NCBI RefSeq assembly: GCF_014384705.1
Contig: NZ_JACRSN010000002.1
Span: 62,001 to 126,000, forward strand
Length of the DNA: 64,000 nucleotides
From: Yeguia hominis
Lineage (GTDB): Bacteria; Bacillota; Clostridia; Oscillospirales; Acutalibacteraceae
Direction of reading: 5' to 3'
Shown: one piece after another, positions 15,216-24,005 of the stretch
Numbering within the stretch: the stretch's first letter is position 1
Layout: every line of letters begins with the position of its first letter
The notes under the pieces: model-generated
Databases searched by the model: none
Seen by the model: the letters and a program-made list of their open reading frames with translations, nothing else
Told to the model about the DNA's origin: nothing
Program-made: the position numbers and the translations under genes

Positions 15216-17297
15216 ATGCCAAGGCAGGTTTCACTAGAATTGACAAGAAATATCGGCATCATGGCCCATATCGATGCCGGTAAAACCACCACAACGGAGC
15301 GTATCCTCTATTACACCGGAATCAACCATAAGATCGGCGAAACACATGATGGCGCGGCGACTATGGACTGGATGGCCCAGGAACAGGAAAGAGGCATTAC
15401 GATCACATCGGCGGCTACAACCTGTTTCTGGAAGAATCATAGAATCAACATCATAGACACCCCGGGTCACGTGGACTTTACCGTAGAAGTGGAGCGTTCC
15501 CTCCGTGTTCTTGATGGTTCAGTTACGGTGTTCTGTGCCAAGGGCGGTGTTGAACCCCAGTCTGAAACCGTATGGCGTCAGGCAGAGGAATACAAAGTTC
15601 CCCGTATGGCCTATGTAAATAAAATGGACATTATGGGCGCCGATTTCTACCGCGTTGTGCAGATGATGCGCGATCGCCTGAAATGTAATGCGGTACCGAT
15701 CCAGCTTCCGATCGGCAGTGAGGAAACCTTTAGTGGAATCATTGACCTGGTCGAAATGAAGGCGGACGTGTATTATGACGAAATGGGCAAGGACATGAAG
15801 GTTGAGCCGATTCCGGACGATATGCTGGAACTCGCTGAAAAATATCACACCGAGCTCATCGAGTTCGTTGCCGAACAGGATGACGAGCTGATGGAGAAAT
15901 ACTTCTCCGGCGAAGAGCTCTCGGTTGAAGAAATCAAGCGTGTGATCCGCAAAGCGACCATCGATAATAAGATGGTTCCGGTTGTTTGCGGTACCTCTTA
16001 CCGGAATAAGGGCGTTCAGAAACTTCTGGATGCGATCGTGGACTTCATGCCCGCGCCGACGGATGTCCCGGATATCAAGGGTGTGAACCCGGATACCGGA
16101 GAAGACGATGTTCGTCATTCTTCTGATGAAGAGCCGTTCTCTGCGCTTGCGTTTAAAATCGCAACAGACCCCTTTGTTGGAAAGCTGTGCTTCTTCCGCG
16201 TGTATTCCGGTACGATCAATGCCGGCGCGACGGTTTATAACTCCACAAAGGACAACAAAGAGCGCATCGGACGAATTCTGCAGATGCACGCGAACCACAG
16301 ACAGGATATCGAAACGGTTTACGCCGGTGATATCGCGGCGGCGGTCGGCCTGAAAAATACGACGACCGGCGACACGCTCTGTGATGAACGCCATCCGATC
16401 ATTCTGGAGTCCATGGAATTCCCGGATCCGGTTATCCGTGTTGCGATTGAACCGCGCACCCGTGCCGGCCAGGAGAAGATGGGGATTGCGCTTGCAAAAC
16501 TCGCAGAAGAAGATCCGACCTTCAAGGCGTATACCGACGAAGAGACGGGTCAGACCATTATCGCCGGTATGGGCGAGCTTCACCTTGAGATTATCGTAGA
16601 CCGTTTGCTGCGCGAATTTAAGGTAGAAGCGAATGTCGGTAAGCCGCAGGTTGCCTATAAGGAAACCATCCGCAAGCCTGCCGATGTTGATATGAAATAT
16701 TCGAGACAGTCCGGCGGCCGCGGCCAGTACGGTCATGTCAAGATTAAAATTGAGCCGAATCCTGATAAGGGATATGAGTTTGTCAACGCGGTTGTCGGCG
16801 GTGCGATTCCGAAGGAATACATCCCGGCGGTCGATCAGGGTATCCAGGGTGCAATGCTCTCCGGTACACTGGCTGGTTACAACGTAGTCGATGTGAAAGT
16901 TACCCTTTACGACGGCTCGTTCCACGAGGTTGACTCCTCTGAAATGGCCTTTAAGATTGCTGGTTCCATGGCCTTTAAAGAGGCAATGCGCAAGGCGGAT
17001 CCGGTTCTCCTGGAACCGATCATGAAGGTTGTAGTTATCGTTCCGGATGAATACATGGGCGATATTATCGGCGACCTGAACTCCCGCCGCGGTATGATCC
17101 TCGGCATGGATGCGCTTCCGGGTGCACAGCAGATTAATTCTCGGGTTCCGCTTTCTGAAATGTTCGGTTATGCGACCGATATGCGTTCCAAAACGCAGGG
17201 CCGCGGCCAGTACACCATGGAACCGTTCAGCTATGCGGAAGTTCCAAAGAGCGTATCGGAAAACATTATTTCTTCGCGCGGAAAAAAGAGTGAATAA
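15216..17297 (+). CDS. fusA: Elongation factor G
   Basis: Translocation GTPase, 693 residues. The P-loop is AHIDAGKTTTTER, G2 lies in ERGITITSAA, G3 is DTPGHVDFT and G4 is NKMD. Domains II-V follow to the usual C-terminus. The frame is open upstream to 15180, but AAAGGAGG directly precedes ATG 15216 and M-P-R-Q-V-S-L-E is the family start. It lies 95 bases after rpsG. Confidence 0.98.
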   Translation: MPRQVSLELTRNIGIMAHIDAGKTTTTERILYYTGINHKIGETHDGAATMDWMAQEQERGITITSAATTCFWKNHRINIIDTPGHVDFTVEVERSLRVLDGSVTVFCAKGGVEPQSETVWRQAEEYKVPRMAYVNKMDIMGADFYRVVQMMRDRLKCNAVPIQLPIGSEETFSGIIDLVEMKADVYYDEMGKDMKVEPIPDDMLELAEKYHTELIEFVAEQDDELMEKYFSGEELSVEEIKRVIRKATIDNKMVPVVCGTSYRNKGVQKLLDAIVDFMPAPTDVPDIKGVNPDTGEDDVRHSSDEEPFSALAFKIATDPFVGKLCFFRVYSGTINAGATVYNSTKDNKERIGRILQMHANHRQDIETVYAGDIAAAVGLKNTTTGDTLCDERHPIILESMEFPDPVIRVAIEPRTRAGQEKMGIALAKLAEEDPTFKAYTDEETGQTIIAGMGELHLEIIVDRLLREFKVEANVGKPQVAYKETIRKPADVDMKYSRQSGGRGQYGHVKIKIEPNPDKGYEFVNAVVGGAIPKEYIPAVDQGIQGAMLSGTLAGYNVVDVKVTLYDGSFHEVDSSEMAFKIAGSMAFKEAMRKADPVLLEPIMKVVVIVPDEYMGDIIGDLNSRRGMILGMDALPGAQQINSRVPLSEMFGYATDMRSKTQGRGQYTMEPFSYAEVPKSVSENIISSRGKKSE

Positions 17298-17312
17298 TGT
17301 TTTCATAAATAC

Positions 17313-17341
17313 TTGCTTTTTGGCTGAATAGCTGATAAAAT
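17313..17341 (+). promoter_or_regulatory. Probable tuf promoter
   Basis: TTGCTT (17313-17318), 17 bases, TAAAAT (17336-17341) with a TGA extended -10 element. It lies in the 96-base fusA-tuf gap and would boost EF-Tu over EF-G. Confidence 0.6.
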
Positions 17342-17393
17342 TTAGGTAGTTTCCATTGAAATTATTATTTTCAAAATAAAAGGAGGATTTCCA

Positions 17394-18596
17394 ATGGCAA
17401 AGGCAAAATTCGAAAGAAATAAGCCGCACGTAAACATCGGTACGATTGGTCACGTTGACCATGGTAAGACGACTCTTACAGCGGCCATCACAAAGGTTCT
17501 TAACTTCATGGGTGACGCTGCGTTTGTTGACTATGCAAACATCGATAAGGCTCCGGAAGAGAGAGCGCGTGGTATCACAATCAACACCGCTCACGTTGAG
17601 TATGAGACTGAAAAGCGTCACTATGCACACGTTGACTGCCCGGGCCATGCTGACTATGTTAAGAACATGATCACCGGTGCTGCGCAGATGGACGGCGCAA
17701 TCCTCGTTGTTTCCGCTGCTGACGGCCCGATGCCGCAGACTCGTGAGCACATCCTGCTTGCTCGTCAGGTTGGCGTTCCGTATATCGTTGTTTTCATGAA
17801 CAAAGTTGACCAGGTTGACGATCCTGAGCTTCTCGAGCTCGTCGAAATGGAAATCCGTGACCTCCTCAATGAATATGAGTTCCCGGGCGATGAGACCCCG
17901 ATCATCAAGGGTTCTGCTCTTGTTGCGCTCGAGTCTACTTCCACGGATCCGGATGCACCGGAGTACAAGTGCATTCACGAACTGATGGATGCTGTTGATG
18001 AGTTCATTCCGACTCCGGAACGTAAGGCTGACCTGCCGTTCCTGATGCCGGTTGAAGACGTCTTCACGATCACTGGACGCGGCACCGTTGCGACTGGTAG
18101 AGTGGAACGCGGACAACTCAGACTCTCCGAAGAAGTTGAGATCGTTGGTCTCACTGATGAGAAGAGAAAGGTCGTTGTTACCGGCATCGAAATGTTCCGC
18201 AAGCTCCTCGATTATGCTGAGGCTGGCGATAACATCGGTGTTCTGCTCCGCGGCGTGCAGAGAAAAGAGATCGAGCGTGGACAGGTTCTCGCAAAGCCGG
18301 GCACCATTCATCCGCACACGAAATTCCGTGGCCAGGTTTACGTTCTGACCAAAGATGAAGGCGGCCGTCATACTCCGTTCTTCAACAACTATCGTCCGCA
18401 GTTCTTCTTCCGTACAACCGACGTTACGGGCATCATCAAGCTGCCGGAAGGCACCGAGATGTGCATGCCTGGTGATAACGTTGTCATGGACGTTGAACTC
18501 ATCACCCCGATCGCAATCGAAGAAGGTCTCCGTTTCGCTATCCGTGAAGGCGGCCGTACGGTTGGTTCCGGTGTTGTTACCGCTCTGGGTGAATAA
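17394..18596 (+). CDS. tuf: Elongation factor Tu
   Basis: Aminoacyl-tRNA delivery GTPase, 400 residues. It has GHVDHGKTTL, RGITINTAHVEY, DCPGHADYV and NKVD. The C-terminal barrel ends in GGRTVGSGVVTALGE. AAGGAGG lies before ATG 17394. Last gene of the cluster and closed by a terminator. Confidence 0.98.
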   Translation: MAKAKFERNKPHVNIGTIGHVDHGKTTLTAAITKVLNFMGDAAFVDYANIDKAPEERARGITINTAHVEYETEKRHYAHVDCPGHADYVKNMITGAAQMDGAILVVSAADGPMPQTREHILLARQVGVPYIVVFMNKVDQVDDPELLELVEMEIRDLLNEYEFPGDETPIIKGSALVALESTSTDPDAPEYKCIHELMDAVDEFIPTPERKADLPFLMPVEDVFTITGRGTVATGRVERGQLRLSEEVEIVGLTDEKRKVVVTGIEMFRKLLDYAEAGDNIGVLLRGVQRKEIERGQVLAKPGTIHPHTKFRGQVYVLTKDEGGRHTPFFNNYRPQFFFRTTDVTGIIKLPEGTEMCMPGDNVVMDVELITPIAIEEGLRFAIREGGRTVGSGVVTALGE

Positions 18597-18610
18597 GTTC
18601 TGAAATGAAA

Positions 18611-18648
18611 AGATCCGACACAGCTTTTGCTGTATCGGATCTTTTTTT
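18611..18648 (+). terminator. Terminator after tuf
   Basis: AGATCCGACACAGC (18611-18624) pairs with GCTGTATCGGATCT (18629-18642) with one mismatch, followed by T6. It ends the rpoB-to-tuf region. Confidence 0.92.
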
Positions 18649-18740
18649 GTGGTTCGCAAAGGAAACCACCGGTTAGGCGGGTGAAGGTATTTCATAGAAA
18701 AGCATTTTTTAAGTATCGCGCGAAGCAAGTTGAGAATAGC

Positions 18741-18797
18741 AGGTACTGTCAAGATTTATGCGCAAAAAGGTTTGCAGGCTCTGGTAGAATGAAGTCA
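18741..18797 (+). repeat. Left inverted repeat of the IS256-family element
   Basis: 57 bases beginning AGGTACTGTCAAGA. It matches the complement of 20018-20074 at 53 of 57 positions by eye. Long for the family, whose ends are usually around 20-35 bp. Confidence 0.9.
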
Positions 18798-18829
18798 CAA
18801 CACAAACATTCGAAAGGAGACAGCAAACA

Positions 18830-20020
18830 ATGTCCGAGAAAATTGTACAGCTAAATGAGGAACTAGTTAGGGGGCAGATCAAAGAATTGATCCGCAGCAG
18901 CGCGGAAGAAACCCTGAACGAGCTGCTGGAAAAGGAGGCGGAGTTCCTGACGCAGGCGGCCCGCTGCGAGCGCAGCGAGGACCGTCAGGGTTATCGCAGC
19001 GGCCGCTATGACCGGAACCTCACTACGACCTCCGGCGATGTCACGCTCCATATGCCGCGGCTCAAGGGCGTATCCTTCGAGACGGCCATCATCGAGCGGT
19101 ATCGCCGCCGGGAGAGCAGCGTGGAGGAGGCCCTCATTGAAATGTACCTGGCAGGCATTTCCGTGCGCCGTGTGGAGGACATCACCGAAGCCCTGCGGGC
19201 CAGCAAGGTCTCGCCTGCCACCGTCAGCGAGCTGAACAAGAAAGCCTACGTCCACATTGAGGACTGGCGGAACCGGCCTTTGCAGGGCGGACGCTATCCA
19301 TATGTCTACGTAGATGGTATTTACCTGCGTCGCAACTGGGGCGGAGAATACGAAAATGTCGCCATTCCGGCGGCAATTGCCGTGAATGAGGACGGGTTTC
19401 GTGAGGTTCCGGGCGCTGCCGAGGGGATGAAAGAGGACAAGGCCAGCTGGGTCAGCTTCTTGCAGCGGCTGCGCGGGCGCGGTTTGGACGGCGTAAAGCT
19501 CATCGTCGGCGACAAGTACATGGGGATGCTGGAGGCCGCGGGCGAAGTATTCCCAGATGCCAAATACCAGCGCTGCACCGTGCATTTCTACCGCAATGTT
19601 TTCTCTGTTGTGCCAAAATCAAAGGTCAAAATTGCAGCGAAAATGCTCAAGGCGATCCGCGCCCAGGAGAGCAAGAAAGCCTCCCGCGAGAAGGCAAGAG
19701 CTGTCGTTGCCGAACTGAGAGCGATGAAGCTGAAGGAAGCCGCCAAGAAGGTCGAAGACGGCATCGAGGAGACGCTGACCTGCTGTGATTTTCCCAGCGA
19801 GCACTGGACGCGTATCCGCACCAACAATGTGATCGAACGGCTGAACCGTGAGATCCGCCGCAGGACACGTGCGGCGGGAACTTTCCCTGATGGGAACTCT
19901 GCGCTGATGCTGGTCTGTGCAAGGCTGCGTCATGTGGCGGGAACGCATTGGGGCAACAAGAAGTACATGAATATGAAGCATCTGGAGGCGGCTTTGAACG
20001 ACGTCCCTATTGCCGGCTGA
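18830..20020 (+). CDS. IS256-family transposase
   Basis: A DDE transposase of 396 residues, full length for IS256 (about 390-400). The N-terminal DNA-binding region (residues 1-140) is followed by the catalytic core: first Asp in YVYVDGIYLRR, second Asp in LIVGDKYMGM, the C/H region CTVHFYRN, and the catalytic Glu in NNVIERLNREIRRR. No frameshift or stop interrupts it, so it may be active. The stop codon (20018-20020) is the first triplet of the right inverted repeat. AAAGGAGA lies upstream of ATG 18830. Confidence 0.95.
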   Translation: MSEKIVQLNEELVRGQIKELIRSSAEETLNELLEKEAEFLTQAARCERSEDRQGYRSGRYDRNLTTTSGDVTLHMPRLKGVSFETAIIERYRRRESSVEEALIEMYLAGISVRRVEDITEALRASKVSPATVSELNKKAYVHIEDWRNRPLQGGRYPYVYVDGIYLRRNWGGEYENVAIPAAIAVNEDGFREVPGAAEGMKEDKASWVSFLQRLRGRGLDGVKLIVGDKYMGMLEAAGEVFPDAKYQRCTVHFYRNVFSVVPKSKVKIAAKMLKAIRAQESKKASREKARAVVAELRAMKLKEAAKKVEDGIEETLTCCDFPSEHWTRIRTNNVIERLNREIRRRTRAAGTFPDGNSALMLVCARLRHVAGTHWGNKKYMNMKHLEAALNDVPIAG

Positions 20021-20074
20021 CTTCATTCAGCCAGAGTCTGCAAACCTTTTTGCGCATAATTCTTGACAGTACCT
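20018..20074 (+). repeat. Right inverted repeat of the IS256-family element
   Basis: 57 bases ending TCTTGACAGTACCT, complementary to 18741-18797 with four mismatches. Includes the transposase stop codon. Confidence 0.9.
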
Positions 20075-20354
20075 TGTAATAAAGGAAAATAAGGCTCGAA
20101 AACGTCTGATAAATATATCATACTATAATTATAATATCAACAGAGCTTATAGTGCAGATGCAAGGCGGAAGGCGGTTCCATTAATGATAAATTTGTGCAG
20201 GATTATGCGTATAGGCCGCTGCATGTACCATATGTCAGGCCAGCGGTTAGGACACAACTTTATCATACCGCACAGTCCTCCTGCGACTTTCGTTTCGCCC
20301 GGATATTGGATGCAGTTTACTATAAGATAATGGAAATGCATGCGACTTTATTGA
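20075..20354. other. AT-rich gap after the IS, no gene recognised
   Basis: About 280 bases between the IS and the end of the fructoside operon. The first 80 are AT-rich with several TATAAT-like words (ACTATAATTATAATAT about 20121). A minus-strand frame at 20147-20341 has no recognisable domain. It may be decayed sequence left by the IS insertion. Confidence 0.5.
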
Positions 20355-20396
20355 TTTAAAAATGGCAGACACGCAAAAGTGTCTGCCATTTTTAAA
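20355..20396. terminator. Terminator of the fructoside operon (bidirectional)
   Basis: An 18-bp perfect stem: 20355-20372 (TTTAAAAATGGCAGACAC) with 20379-20396, loop GCAAAA. It lies 50 bases beyond the stop of the last minus-strand gene and has U-tracts on both strands. Confidence 0.93.
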
Positions 20397-20445
20397 TCGA
20401 ATATTGGGTAGAAATGGATCTGCATGGGAAAAAGGAAAGTGAATT

Positions 20446-21285
20446 TTATTCTTTCACCGCGCCGGCGACCATGCCCTCAATAATGCTTTTATTGAAAATA
20501 AAGTAAACAATCAGCAGCGGCAAAAGCGTCATACTGACTGCGGCAAAAGTGGCGCCCCAATCAACTTTTCCGTAGAACCCGACAAAATCTTTCAGTCCGA
20601 CCGGAATGGTCTTTTTTGACTGATCGAGAATAAATGTATTTGCAAAAATGAATTCATTCCAGACAGAAATGAAGTTGACAGTCGCGACTGTCATGATGGT
20701 GTTTTTGGAGAGCGGGAAATAGATCTTGAAAAAGGTCCGGGGAACATTTGCACCATCAATAATTGCCGCTTCAAACATGCCGTTTGGGATGTATTTGAAG
20801 AATGCCGTGAAGAGATAGATCGAAATGGGCAGACAAAAGCCAATCTGCGGAAGAATCAGGGAAACCCAGGTGCTCAGGATGCCGACATTTTTGTAAATGA
20901 TAAACAGCGGAATCAGCGTGATGTGAATGGGGATCGTAATACCCGCGAGAAAATACCCGAGCACAATGCCATTGCCTTTGAAACGGAGTTTTTCAATTGC
21001 AAATCCTGCAAATGCACTGAACAGAATGACACAGGCCATGGTGATGACGGTTACGATGATACTGTTTCGAAAATAGGAAAGAAGATCGGATTTTGCAAAT
21101 GCATTGATGTAATTTTCCAGAAAAATCGGCTTGGGAAGGGAAAATGGGCTGCGGTTCTGGACGTCTTCCGGCGACTTAAAGCTGGTGATGATCATCCAAA
21201 TCACGGGATAGATCTGATAAATCAGAATCAGAATGAGGACAAGATAAAACACAATGCGAACCGGGGAAATCTTTTTTTGCTTCAT
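20446..21285 (-). CDS. Carbohydrate ABC transporter permease (MalG type)
   Basis: Inner-membrane half of a CUT1 sugar importer, 279 residues, six predicted helices. The EAA loop for contact with the ATPase appears as EAAIIDGANVPRTFFKIYFPL, 76-96 residues before the usual C-terminus GMVAGAVKE. Last gene of the operon, 12 bases after the MalF-type partner. No ATPase gene is present; CUT1 systems of Firmicutes often share one MsmK-type ATPase encoded elsewhere. Confidence 0.93.
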   Translation of the reverse strand: MKQKKISPVRIVFYLVLILILIYQIYPVIWMIITSFKSPEDVQNRSPFSLPKPIFLENYINAFAKSDLLSYFRNSIIVTVITMACVILFSAFAGFAIEKLRFKGNGIVLGYFLAGITIPIHITLIPLFIIYKNVGILSTWVSLILPQIGFCLPISIYLFTAFFKYIPNGMFEAAIIDGANVPRTFFKIYFPLSKNTIMTVATVNFISVWNEFIFANTFILDQSKKTIPVGLKDFVGFYGKVDWGATFAAVSMTLLPLLIVYFIFNKSIIEGMVAGAVKE

Positions 21286-21297
21286 CGTTTTACCTCC

Positions 21298-22185
21298 TCA
21301 CCCTTTTCGTTTGTCGAGCAGTGCAGAAATTTTCCGGATGAGCCAAACCGCAAGCAGGCTTTCAACTGCTAGGAAAACCGCAACCGCACTGCCGTATCCA
21401 TATTTCGTACTGGTAAACGCCATTTTGTACATGTACGTTGCAACCAGCTCGGAGGCATTGCTCGGGCCGCCGGAGGTCGCAATAAAGATGATATCAAACG
21501 CTTTCAGGCATCCATTGACGCACATGACAAGCGAGACGACAAAGACATCTTTCATTAGGGGGAGACGGATCTTCCAGAACATTTTCCACGGGGAAGCGCC
21601 GTCAATGGTCGCGGATTCGATGATATCATTGGAGATCGCAATCAGGCCGGAGTAAATAATGACCATAAAGAGCGCCATGTGCCAGTAGCATTCAATGACC
21701 GAAACACCGGCCAGTGCAGTATCGACATTTCCAATCCAGGGTCGGCGAAGATTGCCGAGGCCGACAAGTTCCAAAAGTTCGTTGACCACACCGTTCGGGT
21801 CGATGTTGTAAAATTTGGACCAGATTTTTGCGACCGCAACGCTGGAGAGAATAACCGGGGTAAAATAGAGCGTTTTAAAAACTTCCCGGCCTTTTCCCAC
21901 ATAGCAGAGAAAGACCGCGACAACAACGCCGACAAAGAGTTGTCCGAACACATTGATCGCTACAAAGATCAGGTTGTTTACGACGCTTTTGATAAAATAG
22001 GTATCTGAAAATAGTGCCTTAAAATTGTCCAGCCCGACAAACTGCATGGCCGACACGCCGTTCCAGGAATAAAAACTGTACACGACAGACCAGATGATCG
22101 GCACAAAGACCGTGGCAGTGAATACAAGCAGAGCGGGAAGCAGAAAGACGCAAATCCAGCGTTTGTCTCGAAGCATTTTTTCCAT
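21298..22185 (-). CDS. Carbohydrate ABC transporter permease (MalF type)
   Basis: Partner permease of 295 residues with an N-terminal helix (LLPALLVFTATVF), a periplasm-side loop and the EAA-type motif ESATIDGASPWKMFWKIRLP. The kinase gene upstream ends two bases before its ATG, and GGAGG lies inside the kinase's last codons, so the two genes are translationally coupled. Confidence 0.93.
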   Translation of the reverse strand: MEKMLRDKRWICVFLLPALLVFTATVFVPIIWSVVYSFYSWNGVSAMQFVGLDNFKALFSDTYFIKSVVNNLIFVAINVFGQLFVGVVVAVFLCYVGKGREVFKTLYFTPVILSSVAVAKIWSKFYNIDPNGVVNELLELVGLGNLRRPWIGNVDTALAGVSVIECYWHMALFMVIIYSGLIAISNDIIESATIDGASPWKMFWKIRLPLMKDVFVVSLVMCVNGCLKAFDIIFIATSGGPSNASELVATYMYKMAFTSTKYGYGSAVAVFLAVESLLAVWLIRKISALLDKRKG

Positions 22186-22186
22186 A

Positions 22187-23128
22187 TCAGGACCTCCTTT
22201 CCGCCGGAGCGGAGTTGATGACTTGCAGAAGCTGTTCCAAGGATTCTAAATTTCCGGAGGAACCGATTTTTCCGACGCAGACGGTACCGGCAGCGTTTCC
22301 AAACTGGGCAGCATGTATAAAATCCATTCCACGGCTGTAAGCAGCTAAAAATCCGGAAACAAAAGCGTCGCCTGCACCGGTTGTGTCGACAACCCTTCCG
22401 GGGTAGGTGGGAAGACACCCTTCAAATTCACGGCAGGAAAGATAAGCGCCTGCTTTTCCCATTTTAATGGCTAGAACCGGGATGCCGAGTTTGTGGAAAT
22501 AAGCGGCGATTTGCTGCGGCTCTTCATATCCGGAAAGGCTCTGTGCCTCATGGAGACTCGGCAGGAAGAGGTCTAATTGCGAGAGAACCGACTTCATGCG
22601 TTCTTTTAGCGCACCAGAGGGATTTCCGGTGACATCCATTGCGAGTTTTACACCGTGTGCCTTGGCGCGCCGAAAAAGTGTGCGCATACCGTCTCCATCC
22701 AGTCCCGGCAAATCGCAGGCGCTGCCGATATAGAGAAGATCATGCGCTAAAAGCAATTCGTCGGAAATGTTTTCTTCTGTGAGAAAATGACTGGCGCCGC
22801 GCTGCACGATGAAATTGCGTTCTCCATCCTCATGAATGAGAATTGCCGTTACAGAGGAAGCGCCCGGAAGCGTTTGAATGTAGGATGAAGAAATTCCGAG
22901 CTGCCCGGCGTATTCGAGCATCAGCGGCGCAAAGCGGTCGGTGCCGACTGCACTGACAAATGTGGGGGATGCCCCCAGTGCCTGTAAGTTGGAGGCAACG
23001 TTAAAAGCATCGCCTCCAACGGCAACTTTGATGAAATTTGCGGGTGTGGCATCGACAGCAAGGGCGTTTTCCGTAACCGGGCTGATGGAAATATCGCAGA
23101 CCATGAGTCCGACACATAAAATTCTCAT
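22187..23128 (-). CDS. PfkB-family sugar kinase (probable fructokinase/ketohexokinase)
   Basis: A ribokinase-superfamily enzyme of 313 residues. It has the N-terminal substrate motif GGDAFNVASNLQALG and the C-terminal anion-hole/catalytic motif DTTGAGDAF. Candidate products in this operon are fructose 6-phosphate or fructose 1-phosphate; sequence does not decide. I use ATG 23128 (M-R-I-L-C-V-G) rather than GTG 23134, because GTG overlaps the AAAGGAG ribosome-binding site. Its ATG overlaps the stop of the aldolase upstream (ATGA), so translation is coupled. Confidence 0.88.
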   Translation of the reverse strand: MRILCVGLMVCDISISPVTENALAVDATPANFIKVAVGGDAFNVASNLQALGASPTFVSAVGTDRFAPLMLEYAGQLGISSSYIQTLPGASSVTAILIHEDGERNFIVQRGASHFLTEENISDELLLAHDLLYIGSACDLPGLDGDGMRTLFRRAKAHGVKLAMDVTGNPSGALKERMKSVLSQLDLFLPSLHEAQSLSGYEEPQQIAAYFHKLGIPVLAIKMGKAGAYLSCREFEGCLPTYPGRVVDTTGAGDAFVSGFLAAYSRGMDFIHAAQFGNAAGTVCVGKIGSSGNLESLEQLLQVINSAPAERRS

Positions 23129-23988
23129 AGGCACTCCTTTTGTCCGAGCTTGTGATCCGGATCAAACAGGCGAATTTTTTCCAGCGCCAGGGCTCTTCCG
23201 GAAAGCATCCCTTCCCGGAACAGGGAAAAGACATTGTACTTGAAACCGGGGACTTCCTGAACTTGTTTCAGCGTTTTTCCAAACGCCGCGATAAATTCTG
23301 TGCAAATATTGACCTTTGCAATTCCGGAGCGAATCGCCGCCTGGACCTTATCCTCCGGTGTGCCGGAACCGCCGTGCAGCACCAATGGGACGGAAACTTG
23401 CGCACGGATTTTTTGAAGCAGCGGAATATCGATTTTCGGTGTGCTGGTATAGAATCCGTGTGCCGTTCCAATTGAAACGGCGAGTGCATCAATGCCGGTC
23501 CGCTGTGTAAATTCGGCAGCCTGGATCGGATCGGTTCCGGCGTTGATGCCCTTACAGCTGCCTTCTTCACCGGCAAGACGGCCGAGTTCTGCTTCGACAG
23601 ACGCACCGTAAGGCGCAGCTGTTTCCACCACTTTTTTTGTCAGAGCAACATTTTCTTCAAAGGGCATTGCGGAAGCATCAATCATGACCGAAGTGAATCC
23701 GGTTTCAAGTGCAGCGACAATTTCCTTGTAGCTTTCGGAGTGGTCAAGGTGAAGCGCTACGGGCAGATCCGTATGTTCCGCCGCCATGGAGGCGAGACGG
23801 AACGCGTTGCCAAACCCATTCATATAGTCTCGTTCGAAGTGACCGACTTGCAAAATTACCGGCGCACCGTACTGTTTCGCCGCCTCAATGACCGCCAAAG
23901 CGGAGTCATAAGACCAAAACTCAAATGCACCGACCGCATAGCCGGCGTGTTGTGCCTTTTGCAGCAGTTCTTTCATGGGAACCAGCAT
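23125..23988 (-). CDS. Class II aldolase, fructose/tagatose-bisphosphate type (copy 2)
   Basis: A zinc aldolase of the FbaA/GatY/KbaY family, 287 residues. Zinc and catalytic motifs are ALHLDHSES, EAELGRLAG, GTAHGFY and LVLHGGSGTP. ATG 23988 is chosen because GGAGG lies nine bases upstream; the frame is open further to 24030 inside the neighbouring gene's 3' end. It is a paralog of the adjacent aldolase with clearly different sequence, so this is not a recent duplication. It probably cleaves a phosphorylated ketose to dihydroxyacetone phosphate plus an aldehyde. Confidence 0.9.
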   Translation of the reverse strand: MLVPMKELLQKAQHAGYAVGAFEFWSYDSALAVIEAAKQYGAPVILQVGHFERDYMNGFGNAFRLASMAAEHTDLPVALHLDHSESYKEIVAALETGFTSVMIDASAMPFEENVALTKKVVETAAPYGASVEAELGRLAGEEGSCKGINAGTDPIQAAEFTQRTGIDALAVSIGTAHGFYTSTPKIDIPLLQKIRAQVSVPLVLHGGSGTPEDKVQAAIRSGIAKVNICTEFIAAFGKTLKQVQEVPGFKYNVFSLFREGMLSGRALALEKIRLFDPDHKLGQKECL

Positions 23989-24005
23989 GACGGTTTGCCT
24001 CCTTT

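Larger units (their letters stand above)
18741..20074 (+). mobile_element. IS256-family insertion sequence
   Basis: A complete 1334-base element bounded by 57-bp inverted repeats and carrying one transposase gene. It sits just outside the tuf terminator. Bases immediately flanking the repeats (GAATAGCA left, TTGTAATA right) do not match, so I find no 8-9 bp target duplication. Confidence 0.9.

Noticed and set aside
15519..18752. A minus-strand open frame of about 1077 codons spanning fusA and tuf
   Set aside because: Antisense shadow; it crosses two real genes and the tuf terminator.
20147..20341. A 64-codon minus-strand frame in the gap after the IS256-type element
   Set aside because: No homology recognised and no translation signals; probably chance in decayed sequence.
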